A stretch of 64,000 nucleotides of DNA. Origin: Bradyrhizobium sp. C9 (lineage in GTDB: Bacteria; Pseudomonadota; Alphaproteobacteria; Rhizobiales; Xanthobacteraceae). The stretch is from positions 62,001 to 126,000 of the forward strand of contig NZ_NWTG01000018.1 in the NCBI RefSeq assembly GCF_002532045.1. The letters run 5' to 3'. The notes beneath the pieces were generated by a model. That model made no database searches. It was given only the letters and a program-made list of their open reading frames with translations, and had not been told where the DNA came from. This document shows positions 17,513 through 25,453 of the stretch, piece by piece (within the stretch, counting starts at the first letter, position 1; the number at the start of each line of letters is the position of its first letter). Made by a program: the position numbers and the translations under genes.

Positions 17513-17597
17513 GTAGGGTGGGTTAGCGAAGCGTAACCCACCGACTTCGCTCCGCATGATCCGCGGCGGGTTACGGCTTCGCCCAACCCGCCCTACA
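17513..17597. repeat. Palindromic intergenic repeat (GTAGGGTGGGTTAGCGAAGC type), intact
   Basis: The left half GTAGGGTGGGTTAGCGAAGC...AACCCACC is itself palindromic, and the right half GGCGGGTTACGG...CAACCCGCCCTACA mirrors it. Two hairpins about 20 bases apart therefore make one larger dyad. A second, split copy flanks the gene at 29005-29373. I recognise this element as common between genes in Bradyrhizobium. Confidence 0.85.
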
Positions 17598-17609
17598 GGT
17601 TCGAACCTG

Positions 17610-17957
17610 ATGAACGACGACGAGCCGACCGACGAGATTTCCCAGATCGAGGCGCAGATCGAGGAGCTTGCCGAGAGCGCCGAGCGATCTCGGCGGATCA
17701 TTCTCGGGTCAAAGGTCGCGATCGCAGGCGGGGTCGCATTGCTGCTTGCTGCGCTGCTTGGCCTGTTCAGTTCTGGTGAGACCGTAGCGCTCGGATCGAT
17801 CGCGCTGGTGCTCGGCGGCATCGTGTCGCTTGGATCGAATGTGAGCACGTTGCGGCAGACCGAGGCCGCGATCAGCACCGCCGAGGCGCGCCGTGCGCGG
17901 TTGATCGGCAACATCGATCTCCGGCTGGTGCACGATGCGCCGCTGAAGCTGATGTGA
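17610..17957 (+). CDS. Small two-helix membrane protein with N-terminal coiled coil
   Basis: This 115-residue protein begins at MNDDEPTDE, with a short amphipathic coiled-coil stretch (residues 9-28, heptad-like Ile/Ala/Leu). Two membrane helices follow (about 32-50 and 57-77), then a helical tail rich in Arg and Ala. No family is recognised. The downstream acetyltransferase frame touches its stop, so they may be co-transcribed. Confidence 0.65.
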   Translation: MNDDEPTDEISQIEAQIEELAESAERSRRIILGSKVAIAGGVALLLAALLGLFSSGETVALGSIALVLGGIVSLGSNVSTLRQTEAAISTAEARRARLIGNIDLRLVHDAPLKLM

Positions 17958-17983
17958 TGGCTGGAGCGGGCGAGGGCACGCGC

Positions 17984-18520
17984 ATGATCGAAACGCCGCG
18001 CCTTCGACTTCACAAATGGAACGACCGCCATCGCGACGCGTTCGCGGCGATGCATGCCGATCCCGACGTCATGGCCGACTACGGCGGACCCATTGGTCGG
18101 GCGGAGTGCGACGAGAAATTCGAGCGATATGTTGCTGCGCAGCGCGACCATGGCATATCCCGATGGGCCGTCGAGGATGTCGACGGCTCGTTGCTGGGCT
18201 ATGCGGGCGTGATGCCGTGGCTGTCGAACGATCATCCGCTCGGCGCGCATTTCGAAATCGGCTGGCGCTTCACGCGCAAGGCCTGGGGCCACGGCTACGC
18301 GACCGAGAGCGCCAATGCGGCGCTGCGGCACGCAATCGATGACGCCGGGCTGCGTGAGATCGTGTCATATACCAGCCTGGACAACGTGCGCTCGCAGGCT
18401 GTGATGGCGCGGCTCAATCTGCGGCGCGATCCCGCGCGTGACTTCACGACACTGACATTGCGCGGCGAGGCGTGGCGCGGGCTGGTCTGGGGCGTGCCAG
18501 CGGGATGGCCGCGCGGCTGA
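17984..18520 (+). CDS. GNAT N-acetyltransferase (RimJ/RimL-like)
   Basis: The 178-residue protein opens with MIETPRLRLHKWNDRHRDAF, the usual start of RimJ/RimL-type acetyltransferases. It has FEIGWRFTRKAWGHGYATE as the acetyl-CoA loop (R/K-x-x-G-x-G/A) and VIVS-like YTSLDNVRSQAVMARLNL near the end. It probably acetylates a protein N-terminus or a small molecule. An ATG at 17957 overlapping the upstream stop (TGATG) would give a 9-residue-longer, translationally coupled product. Confidence 0.87.
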   Translation: MIETPRLRLHKWNDRHRDAFAAMHADPDVMADYGGPIGRAECDEKFERYVAAQRDHGISRWAVEDVDGSLLGYAGVMPWLSNDHPLGAHFEIGWRFTRKAWGHGYATESANAALRHAIDDAGLREIVSYTSLDNVRSQAVMARLNLRRDPARDFTTLTLRGEAWRGLVWGVPAGWPRG

Positions 18521-18596
18521 TCCCTGTCGCAAAGCTCGGACGATTCATGTCGCGAGAATGCGGATTCATGACCCACGGATCTCGCCACATGTTCGG

Positions 18597-18720
18597 TGTC
18601 GTCCTGGCGAAAGCCAGGACCCATTACCCCAAATGAGAGTTATTGCGCGTCGTCGGAGCTACAGCTTGCTTCGACAATTCAGCGCTGTGGTTATGGCTCC
18701 CCGCTTTCGCAGGGACGACG
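18597..18720. repeat. Dispersed intergenic repeat (TGTCGTCCTGGCGAAAGCCA type)
   Basis: The ends TGTCGTCCTGGCGAAAGCC and GGCTCCCCGCTTTCGCAGGGACGACG are imperfect inverted repeats, and the middle contains CCATTACCCCAAATGAGAGT. This is a Bradyrhizobium-type interspersed element by recognition. The region holds no plausible gene. Confidence 0.7.
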
Positions 18721-18746
18721 AGCGGAGAGTGTCGCGCCCAATGATG

Positions 18747-19097
18747 TTAGCCGGATGCCAGCGGCACGTAATCGTATTCCCCGACGCCCTGCAAAACCAG
18801 GAACGTCAGCGACGTCGTGCCGGCATTGGTGACGAGGTGAGGGCGGGTGGGCCTCACGGCGTAGACCTCGCCTGGTTTGAGTCGCACTTCCTCGTTCGGC
18901 TCCTGCAGGAACAGCCGCATCTGGCCCTCCAGCACATAAAACGTGTCGGAGACGTTGCTGTGGGTGTGCCACGGCACTTTCTGGGTCGGCGAGAGTTGCA
19001 ACTCCATAATGCGGAAGCCGGGGCGGGCGGCGTGCTGGGCGCGGCGCTCGACGTCGTAGAGGTGGCTGGCATCCTTGATCGGTTGTCCTGACTTCAT
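18747..19097 (-). CDS. Cupin domain protein
   Basis: This is a 116-residue single-cupin protein. The first cupin motif is visible as PWHTHSNVSDTFYVLEGQMRLF (two His and a Glu metal-ligand pattern) and the second as PGEVYAVRPTRPHLVTNAG with the last His. The fold is a small beta barrel that likely binds a divalent metal; the substrate or ligand is unknown. A GGGAGG site precedes the ATG. It is monocistronic. Confidence 0.85.
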   Translation of the reverse strand: MKSGQPIKDASHLYDVERRAQHAARPGFRIMELQLSPTQKVPWHTHSNVSDTFYVLEGQMRLFLQEPNEEVRLKPGEVYAVRPTRPHLVTNAGTTSLTFLVLQGVGEYDYVPLASG

Positions 19098-19353
19098 GGC
19101 GGCCTCCCGGAGATGTTCTTGTGATGCGGGATGCTAGTTCCGTTCGGCCGCGCGTGAAACGGTCGGAATCGGCATGACGGGTAGAACGTGAGGAGGCATC
19201 GCCGTGATGGTTGTGTGACGTCACGTCGTTGCGGACAGAGCACGCGGCGTCGAATTCCCCGAAACATGAATACGCGGTTCAGCGAGCGTTCAGGTCGCGG
19301 CGAAAAAACTGGCTGACGCAGTTGGTCCAACTCAGCAACAAAGGGAAACTCTC

Positions 19354-19653
19354 ATGGAACGCCGGGATTTTCTGAAGATGGCCTTCGGTGTCGCCGCCGG
19401 TGTGGCGACTTTTGCTGCAACCGCCCAAGCGGCGCCGCTCGCGCCGCTTCCGCTCAACCAGGACGCCCGCACGCCGGCCGGCAACGATGCGCATCCGGCC
19501 GTCACCACCGGCGACGAGGTCGGTCGCCTGAAGCCCGAGCAGGTGCACTGGCATCACGGCCATCGCGGCTGGCATCATCGGCGCTGGCACCACCGGCATT
19601 GGGGCTGGCGCCGCCGCCATTGGCGCAGGCATCATCACTGGCGCCGCTGGTGA
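19354..19653 (+). CDS. Small Tat-exported His/Trp/Arg-rich protein
   Basis: This is a 99-residue protein with a textbook twin-arginine signal (ERRDFLKMAF, residues 2-11; cleavage near AQA26). After a Pro-rich linker, the last 35 residues are almost only His, Trp, Arg and Gly in repeating HHRRW units, suggesting metal or nucleic-acid/polyanion binding. Tat export would imply folding or metal loading before export. No family function is known. It ends just before a strong terminator shared with the convergent gene. Confidence 0.7.
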   Translation: MERRDFLKMAFGVAAGVATFAATAQAAPLAPLPLNQDARTPAGNDAHPAVTTGDEVGRLKPEQVHWHHGHRGWHHRRWHHRHWGWRRRHWRRHHHWRRW

Positions 19654-19676
19654 CATCGGCATCACCGCAAAAAAGA

Positions 19677-19705
19677 AAAACCCCGCGCGAAGCGGGGTTT
19701 TGTTT
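19677..19705. terminator. Bidirectional Rho-independent terminator
   Basis: The stem AAAACCCCGC/GCGGGGTTTT with loop GCGAA has T-runs on both strands (TTTTGTTT on plus, TTTTTCTTTTTT on minus). It sits between two convergent small exported-protein genes and can serve both. Confidence 0.85.
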
Positions 19706-19722
19706 ATCCAGGTGTGCCGCGA

Positions 19723-19992
19723 TCAGATCGGGCGGCAGCGGCCATAGCGCCAGGCGAAACCATAGGGGCAGGCGCGAACGCGCGGCGCCACCACGACCGC
19801 GCCGGGAGCGACGACGACGGGGCGCTCAACAACGACAGGGCCGGGAGCGACGACGACGGGGCCGCGATTCCTGACGCAGCCGCCATAGGGACCGCGGTGC
19901 CAGCCGGGGCCGCAGCCACCAGCAGCATCAGCTGCGCTGATGCCGGCGAATGCGGTCGTCACCAAAACTGCTGCTGCAAAAAGATACTTCAT
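19723..19992 (-). CDS. Small exported Gly/Pro/Val-rich protein (GCG/CRP-type)
   Basis: This 89-residue protein has a signal peptide (MKYLFAAAVLVTTAFAGISA, cleavage after ADA). The mature part begins GGCGPGWHRGPYGGCVRN and ends ACPYGFAWRYGRCRPI; between lie repeated VVVAPG units. The GCG...C-R-P-N layout matches a widespread family of tiny secreted proteins with unknown function. AAAAGGAGAAGAC gives an excellent ribosome site for the ATG at 19992; the longer open frame is not used. Confidence 0.75.
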   Translation of the reverse strand: MKYLFAAAVLVTTAFAGISAADAAGGCGPGWHRGPYGGCVRNRGPVVVAPGPVVVERPVVVAPGAVVVAPRVRACPYGFAWRYGRCRPI

Positions 19993-20306
19993 GTCTTCTC
20001 CTTTTAATTCGGCCGCGCTGCGGCACCGCAACAAACTTTAGATTACCGATTCGCCCGGCCGGATCATTGCAGAAGCCGTGCCCGATGTCGTCGACCATAA
20101 TGTTGCGGGCTGAATGCGACATGAATGCTGCAGCTCACAGCTGCGTCAGTGCGCCGCACGCAAGTGAGCCCAGCATCAATTTGAAACATTCGCAATCGCG
20201 AGCACGGCGCACCGCTGCGGCGCGCGTGAAGACGTATCGGAGAACGATGCAAGCTGGAGCAAGCGTTCGCGAACGACCGCGACGATGCCGACCTGAATGC
20301 GTGATG
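19993..20306. other. Intergenic stretch, no feature recognised
   Basis: About 310 bases separate the 5' end of the GCG-type gene from the 3' end of the ArsR-type gene. The promoter of the small gene must lie in its left part. I see no RNA, repeat or coding signal in the rest. Confidence 0.5.
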
Positions 20307-21002
20307 CTACTCGCCCGCGCCGAACAGCGCTGCGAACCGCTTCTCGCCGTTTCGCGAGAAATTGACCACGCGGCTGCCCGGGGCAGCATCGCGCGCGGCC
20401 CACTTCAATTCGGTGAAGCGGTCCATCATCGCAGCGCCCAGCGTGCCGGCGAGGTGGTGGCGCCGCTCGCTCCAGTCGAGGCAGGCCTTGCACACCGGAC
20501 GGCGCGGATGCGTCAGCGCATCGGCATCGATCTGCAGCTCCTCGGCCATGAAGCGCTTGCCTTCGCCGGTGAGCTCGATCGCCTGCTTGCTCTGGCGCAC
20601 CAGCTTCTGCCGCCGCATGCTGTCGAGCATCTGCACGCCGAGATCGCCGGCGAGATGGTCGTAGCAGATGCGAGCGCGGCGCAGCGCCGGATCCTTCGGT
20701 CCGGTGCGCACCCGCATATGGCCGGCGCGGGCGGCGATGCCCTGCAGCCCTTCGAGCACATCGGCGACATCGGGGTCGGAGAGGCGATAGTAGCGGTGGC
20801 GGCCCTGCTTCTCGGGCTCGATCAGGCCGCCGGCCTCGAGCTTGGCGAGATGCGAGCTCGCCGTCTGCGGCGTGATGCCAGCCTCCTGCGCCAGCTCGCT
20901 CGCGGTCAGCGCGCGGCCGGTCATCAGCGCGGTCAGCATGTTGCAGCGTGCGGGATCGCCGACCAGAGCGGCGATCCGGGAGATGTCGGGTCCTGCTTTC
21001 AT
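20307..21002 (-). CDS. ArsR-family winged-helix transcriptional regulator
   Basis: This is a 231-residue regulator whose N-terminal ArsR HTH (about residues 8-80) reads LVGDPARCNMLTALMTGRALTASELAQEAGITPQTASSHLAKLEAGGLI followed by the wing RHRYYRL. The C-terminal extension (about 90-231) has a CKACLDWSERRHHLAG segment whose cysteines and histidines could form a metal site; such extended ArsR proteins are common in rhizobia. It is divergent from the NIPSNAP-type gene and probably controls that cluster. Confidence 0.87.
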   Translation of the reverse strand: MKAGPDISRIAALVGDPARCNMLTALMTGRALTASELAQEAGITPQTASSHLAKLEAGGLIEPEKQGRHRYYRLSDPDVADVLEGLQGIAARAGHMRVRTGPKDPALRRARICYDHLAGDLGVQMLDSMRRQKLVRQSKQAIELTGEGKRFMAEELQIDADALTHPRRPVCKACLDWSERRHHLAGTLGAAMMDRFTELKWAARDAAPGSRVVNFSRNGEKRFAALFGAGE

Positions 21003-21093
21003 AGTTCGATGATAGCCGAAGCATCGAGGTCGGGCAAGGCGGTAGTGTCCATCGTGCCCGTCGCCCGGAATGACGAAACATCAGGAGGCCCAA

Positions 21094-21402
21094 ATGACCG
21101 TTACCGTCTTCATCCGCTACCAGCTCGATCCGTTCAAGCGCGCGATGTTCGAGGAGTATTCGCGGAACTGGCTCTCGATCATCCCGCGCTGCGGCGGCCA
21201 TCTGCTCGGCTACTGGATGCCGCACGAGGGCACCAACAACATCGGCTTCGCGCTGATCTCGTTCGAGAGCCTCGCCGCCTATGAGGCCTATCGCGCGCGG
21301 CTGCGCCAGGACGGCGAGGGCGTGGCGAACTTCAACTTCGCGGAACAAAACCGCTTCATCGTCGCCGAGGAACGGACATTTCTGCGCAAGGTCGAGCTAT
21401 AG
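21094..21402 (+). CDS. NIPSNAP family protein
   Basis: This 102-residue ferredoxin-like alpha+beta barrel protein of the NIPSNAP/dabb type has MTVTVFIRYQLDPFKRAMFEEYSRNW at the start and GYWMPHEGTNNIGFALISFESL in the middle. It probably acts as a dimeric small-molecule binding or tailoring protein. AGGAGG lies seven bases before the ATG at 21094, which decides the start. It heads a run with the next two genes. Confidence 0.83.
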   Translation: MTVTVFIRYQLDPFKRAMFEEYSRNWLSIIPRCGGHLLGYWMPHEGTNNIGFALISFESLAAYEAYRARLRQDGEGVANFNFAEQNRFIVAEERTFLRKVEL

Positions 21403-21434
21403 TCGCAGCACAACAACAATGCGCGGAGGCGCCC

Positions 21435-21788
21435 ATGATTGCCGTGATCTTCGAAGTCTGGCCGAAGGCTGAGCACCGGGAGCTCTATTTCGACCTGGCC
21501 GCCGAGCTGAAGCCGATCCTGCAGGGGATCGACGGCTTCATCTCGGTCGAGCGGTTCGAGAGCCTCACCGAGAAGGGCAAGTTCGTGTCGCTGTCATTCT
21601 TCCGCGACGAGGCTGCGGTAGAAGCCTGGCGCAACACGGTCGAGCATCGCCGCACCCAGGCCAAGGGCCGCGCGCGGATCTTCGAGAATTATCGGCTGCG
21701 GGTCGCGAGCGTGATGCGCGACTACGGCTTGAACGAACGCGATCAGGCGCCGAAGGACAGCCGCGCGGTGCATGAAGCGAAGCTCTAG
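21435..21788 (+). CDS. Antibiotic biosynthesis monooxygenase (ABM) domain protein
   Basis: This 117-residue protein has the ABM fold: MIAVIFEVWPKAEHR, the GIDGFISVERFES strand and VSLSFFRDEAAVEAWRNTVEH with the conserved Trp and His region. ABM proteins include cofactor-free monooxygenases and haem-degrading enzymes, but the sequence does not say which reaction applies. It lies 32 bases after the NIPSNAP gene in the same direction. Confidence 0.85.
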   Translation: MIAVIFEVWPKAEHRELYFDLAAELKPILQGIDGFISVERFESLTEKGKFVSLSFFRDEAAVEAWRNTVEHRRTQAKGRARIFENYRLRVASVMRDYGLNERDQAPKDSRAVHEAKL

Positions 21789-21844
21789 CGTTCGCATATA
21801 CGCGTGCCTATCTGTGCGCGGCCAATGACTCCAGGGAGCGACCA

Positions 21845-22663
21845 ATGCCACTGCCAACTGCTGACAAACGAGCCGCCTTCAAGAAGCTGCACGAGAGCGG
21901 GTGCTTCATCATTCCGAACCCGTTCGATGTCGGCAGCGCCCGTGCCTTGCAACATCTCGGCTTCAAGGCGCTGGCCTCGACCAGCGCCGGCTTTGCCTGG
22001 ACCATCGCCAAGGCCGACAACCGCGTCACGATCGACGATGTCTGCGATCACCTGACCGCGGTGTGCGCGGCGGTGGACATTCCCGTCAACGCCGATTTCG
22101 AGGGCGGTTTCGCGGTCGAGCCGGACAAGGTCGCGATCAATGTCGCGCGCGGCGTCAAGACCGGCGTTGCCGGGCTCTCGATCGAGGACTCCACCGGCGA
22201 TGCCGCCAACCCGCTGTTCGAGCACAAGCTCGCGGTGGAGCGCATCCGGGCAGCGCGCAAGGCCATCGATGCCGACAACAGCGGCGTGCTGCTGACCGGC
22301 CGCTGCGAGGCGTTCCTGTGGGGCAAGAAGGACCTCAATCTGGTGATCGAGCGGTTGCAGGCCTATTCGGAAGCCGGGGCGGATGTGTTGTATGCGCCGG
22401 GCATCTCGACCAGAGAGGAAATTGCCGCGGTTGTGAAGGCGGTGGCGCCGAAGCCGGTCAATCTCCTGATCGGCGGCGCGTCCGACCTGACGCTGCAGGC
22501 GGTTGCCGACCTCGGCGTGCGCCGGATCAGCGTCGGCGGCGCGCTGGCGCGGATGGCCTGGACCGGTGTCATGAAGGCGGCGAAGGAAATGGCCGAGAAG
22601 GGCACCTTCACCGAATTCGCCAACGGCTATCCCGGCGGCGAGCTCAACAAGATGTTCAAATAG
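21845..22663 (+). CDS. Isocitrate lyase / PEP mutase family enzyme
   Basis: This is a 272-residue TIM-barrel enzyme. IPNPFDVGSARALQHLGFKALASTSAGF is the family N-terminal barrel segment, VNADFEGGF replaces the DxDxGYG metal loop, and GLSIEDSTG and LTGRCEAFLWG follow as in 2-methylisocitrate lyase/PEP-mutase paralogues. It likely cleaves or forms a C-C or P-C bond on a 2-oxo acid using Mg2+; the substrate is unassigned. It has no catalytic KKCGH loop of isocitrate lyase. It is third in the ArsR-controlled run. Confidence 0.85.
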   Translation: MPLPTADKRAAFKKLHESGCFIIPNPFDVGSARALQHLGFKALASTSAGFAWTIAKADNRVTIDDVCDHLTAVCAAVDIPVNADFEGGFAVEPDKVAINVARGVKTGVAGLSIEDSTGDAANPLFEHKLAVERIRAARKAIDADNSGVLLTGRCEAFLWGKKDLNLVIERLQAYSEAGADVLYAPGISTREEIAAVVKAVAPKPVNLLIGGASDLTLQAVADLGVRRISVGGALARMAWTGVMKAAKEMAEKGTFTEFANGYPGGELNKMFK

Positions 22664-22677
22664 ACCGCGCGCAAAAA

Positions 22678-22702
22678 GCGGCGGGCCGTTGGGGCCCGCC
22701 GC
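22678..22702 (-). terminator. Rho-independent terminator
   Basis: The stem GCGGCGGGCC/GGCCCGCCGC with a GTTGG loop is followed on the minus strand by TTTTTGCG. It fits the end of the minus-strand gene at 22729-23157 and may also stop plus-strand readthrough. Confidence 0.75.
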
Positions 22703-22728
22703 TCGCGCCGGGTCAGTGTCCTTACGTG

Positions 22729-23157
22729 TTACTTGGCATTCTCGGCCGGCGGGGCGGCCGGCTTGTTCATGTCCGACTTGTTGATGTCGGACGGCGGGGT
22801 CGACGGGTTGGCCGGCGCCGCGCCGGTGGTCACGCCGGGCTGGCTGTTCGGCTTCGGCGTCACATCGCGCATGCCCGGAGGCGGCGCGGCCGGGTTGACC
22901 GGCTGGGTCTGCGCGGTCTGCGTCGACGGCGTCGTGCCGGCCTCGTGCACCGACGTATTGTTCAACCCGTAGAACAGCGCGCCGAGCACCACGGCCACCG
23001 CAACTGCGAACATCGCGACCTTGGTGCTGCTCGCCGGTCCCTCCTGGAGTTCCGGATCCGGCTGCAGCTCGTTGTCCAGGCTGTTGAAGCGCGCCTGACG
23101 GCGGATTTCCTCATCGGTCAGGTTGGCGCGATACGGATCGTCAGGGTTGTAAGCCAT
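22729..23157 (-). CDS. Single-pass membrane protein with Pro/Thr-rich periplasmic tail
   Basis: This is a 142-residue protein with a charged cytoplasmic start (MAYNPDDPYRANLTDEEIRR), one membrane helix (about residues 47-66) and a long disordered tail rich in Pro, Thr, Ala and Asn. No enzyme motif is present. A GGAGG site precedes the ATG. Similar tails occur in rhizobial envelope proteins of unknown role. Confidence 0.68.
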   Translation of the reverse strand: MAYNPDDPYRANLTDEEIRRQARFNSLDNELQPDPELQEGPASSTKVAMFAVAVAVVLGALFYGLNNTSVHEAGTTPSTQTAQTQPVNPAAPPPGMRDVTPKPNSQPGVTTGAAPANPSTPPSDINKSDMNKPAAPPAENAK

Positions 23158-23314
23158 TTGAAAGTTCCTCCGTTAGCCCCCCAAGGCTAAGCGCGTAGGC
23201 TAAACGCAGAGGACAATGGCTGGCGCGTGAGGATGTTCCGCGCGAATGTTGCAACCCGTTCATGCTGGAACCGCCGATTCCCAGGGTTCCGAACCTGTTC
23301 CATGAGGCTATTTC

Positions 23315-23956
23315 ATGTGGACCATGCCGCCCACCGATTCGGTGTTGCACGTGCTCTCGTTCATTGCCGTTGCGGCGCAATCGATGACGGCGGCGCTGGC
23401 GGCCGGCAGGCGCAGCATGGATTGGGCGGGCGTCTGCATGTTAGGGGCGATCACCGCGCTCGGCGGCGGCACCATCCGCGACGTGCTGCTCGGGCATTAT
23501 CCGCTGCTCTGGGTCGCGCAACCGATCTACCTGGCGATCGCGGCGGCGGGCGCCTTCGCCACCATCCTGCTGGCGCGGCTGGTGCACCGGCTCAACCTCG
23601 CCTTCCTGGTGCTGGATGCGATCGGGCTCGTGGTGTTCACGATGGCCGGCTGCGACGTGGCCTGGCAGGTCGACGCTTCGCTGCCGATCGTGATCGTGTC
23701 CGGCATGATCACCGGCTGCGCCGGCGGCGTGCTGCGCGATATCCTCTGCAACGAGGTGCCGCTGCTGTTTCGCAGCGAGCTCTACGCCAGCGTCTCGGTG
23801 GTGACGGGGCTGTTCTATGCGACCGCGTTCGGACTGAACCTCAACCCAGCGGTCTGGACCCTGCTGACCTTCGTGCTCGGGCTGACGTTCCGGATGCTCG
23901 CGATCCGCTACAAATGGGAGATGCCGAAATTCGTGTTCAGCGGCGAGGAACGCTGA
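23315..23956 (+). CDS. UPF0126/TRIC-type membrane channel protein
   Basis: The 213-residue membrane protein has about seven helices and two homologous UPF0126 halves. Each carries the GGGxxRDxL signature: GGGTIRDVLLGHYP in the first and GCAGGVLRDILCNEVP in the second. Bacterial members related to trimeric intracellular cation channels conduct monovalent cations or glycine-like solutes. Length and duplicated architecture match the family (YicG-like). Confidence 0.9.
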   Translation: MWTMPPTDSVLHVLSFIAVAAQSMTAALAAGRRSMDWAGVCMLGAITALGGGTIRDVLLGHYPLLWVAQPIYLAIAAAGAFATILLARLVHRLNLAFLVLDAIGLVVFTMAGCDVAWQVDASLPIVIVSGMITGCAGGVLRDILCNEVPLLFRSELYASVSVVTGLFYATAFGLNLNPAVWTLLTFVLGLTFRMLAIRYKWEMPKFVFSGEER

Positions 23957-23980
23957 TCCGCTATTTCGCCGCCCGCGCCC

Positions 23981-25210
23981 TTATTTCGCTGTCCTTGCCT
24001 TGGCGACCTCATCCGCCGTCACCGCCGGCGCCGCATTGCCCCAGGAATTGCGGATATAGGTCGCGACGTCGGCAATCTCCTGGTCGGTCAGCTTCGGATA
24101 GGCTGGCATCGAGCCTGCGTTCGGCGCGCGCGGCGTGGTCAGGGTCTGCGCGCCGTCGAGGATGATGCGCAGCGTGCTCGCAGGATTGGCCGATTGCAGA
24201 TTGGCGTTGCCGGGCAGCGGCGGATAGATCCGCGGCGCGCCGGAGCCATCGAGCTCATGACAGGCGACGCAGGCGCCGCGATAGATCCGCTCGCCGTCGC
24301 TCATCTGCGCCGGCGAGGGCGGGGTGACCGCAGGCTCCGGCGCGCCGGCCGGCAGGCCCTTCAGATAGACCGCGATCGCACGCACATCGGCGTCGCTCAT
24401 CTTCGAGGTCGAATTGACCACCACCTCGGACATCAGGGGCCCGGCATGGCTGTGCCCGTTGCGGCCGCTCTGCAGATATTCGGCGATGTCGCCCACGCTC
24501 CAGGACTTCAGCCCGCTGCGCGCAGCGCCATCGAGCCGCGGCGCGAACATGCGCTGGACTATGCTGCCACTGAGCGCCTGGTCACGCCGGTCGGCGCCGA
24601 AGGCATTCTTCGGCGTGTGGCAGGCGCCGCAATGGGCGAGGGCCTCGACGAGGTAGCGGCCGCGATTCCATTCCGCGGTCTTGCTTTGGTCGGGCTGGAT
24701 GATGCCCGGCGTGAAGAACAGGGCGTTCCAGCCGCGCATCAGCACCCGGTAGTTCAGCGGCCAGCGCAGCTCCGGCGGCGGCGCCTTGTTGCTGACCGGC
24801 GCAAGCGTCGCGAGATAGGCGCGGATCGCCAGGATGTCGTCGCGGATCAGCTTGGTGAAATACGGGTAAGGGAAGGCGGGGTAATAATGCGCCCCGTTCG
24901 GCGCGACGCCCATCCGCAGCGCGCGCAGGAAATCGTCGTCGCTCCAGCCGCCGATGCCGGTATCGCGATCGGGGGTCAGGTTCGGCGAAAACACCGTGCC
25001 GAACGGCGTGTCGATCCGCTTGCCGCCGGCGAACGGCTTTGCCGGGTCGGCGGTGTGGCAGCTCGCGCAGTCGCCGGCGATCGTGAGCGCCTTGCCGCGG
25101 GCGACGATGTCGTCGTCGGTTGGCGCAGCCGTGCATTCGCGGGCCGCGAACGCACTGCACAACAGCAGACTGGCCAGAATCGCGCCGGTCGTTCGATGTC
25201 GTCGCCGCAT
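23981..25210 (-). CDS. Three-haem membrane-associated cytochrome c (dehydrogenase subunit type)
   Basis: This 409-residue exported protein has three CxxCH haem c sites: CASCH (residues 48-52), CGACH (about 193) and CVACH (about 315). The motif order and intervening blocks (SPNLTPDRDTGIGGWSDDDFLRALR, YLKGLPAG) match the cytochrome subunits of membrane alcohol, gluconate or sorbitol dehydrogenases. It would pass electrons from a periplasmic dehydrogenase to quinone; no dehydrogenase gene is adjacent. The ATG at 25210 precedes a signal peptide with LLLCSAFAA; the frame is open further but lacks coding character. AAGGGGAA is the ribosome site. Confidence 0.88.
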   Translation of the reverse strand: MRRRHRTTGAILASLLLCSAFAARECTAAPTDDDIVARGKALTIAGDCASCHTADPAKPFAGGKRIDTPFGTVFSPNLTPDRDTGIGGWSDDDFLRALRMGVAPNGAHYYPAFPYPYFTKLIRDDILAIRAYLATLAPVSNKAPPPELRWPLNYRVLMRGWNALFFTPGIIQPDQSKTAEWNRGRYLVEALAHCGACHTPKNAFGADRRDQALSGSIVQRMFAPRLDGAARSGLKSWSVGDIAEYLQSGRNGHSHAGPLMSEVVVNSTSKMSDADVRAIAVYLKGLPAGAPEPAVTPPSPAQMSDGERIYRGACVACHELDGSGAPRIYPPLPGNANLQSANPASTLRIILDGAQTLTTPRAPNAGSMPAYPKLTDQEIADVATYIRNSWGNAAPAVTADEVAKARTAK

Positions 25211-25453
25211 CCGTTCCCCTTCTGCACCTTCCGGTCCACAAGACGCGTTACGCCATTTCGCCGCGGGCCTGTCCTGCGACAGAAACCGAAACGGCGCTGC
25301 AATATTCCCGGCACGAAATTGCGATTTTCGAGCGACGGGCTCGGTCGCCCAGAATTGTGCTGCGCGGGCCGGAATATCCGACATAGACTGGTTCTAACAA
25401 GTTCGGATGACTAGCTAAAAAGCGGGCGTCGCGACCAGCGCAAAGAGGGCTAA

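Noticed and set aside
15853..17586. Minus-strand 577-codon open frame opposite pccB
   Set aside because: His/Asp/Val-rich shadow composition; pccB on the plus strand has all family motifs.
22733..23160. Plus-strand frame opposite the Pro/Thr-rich membrane protein
   Set aside because: Gly/Val-rich shadow; the minus frame has a ribosome site, a membrane helix and a terminator.
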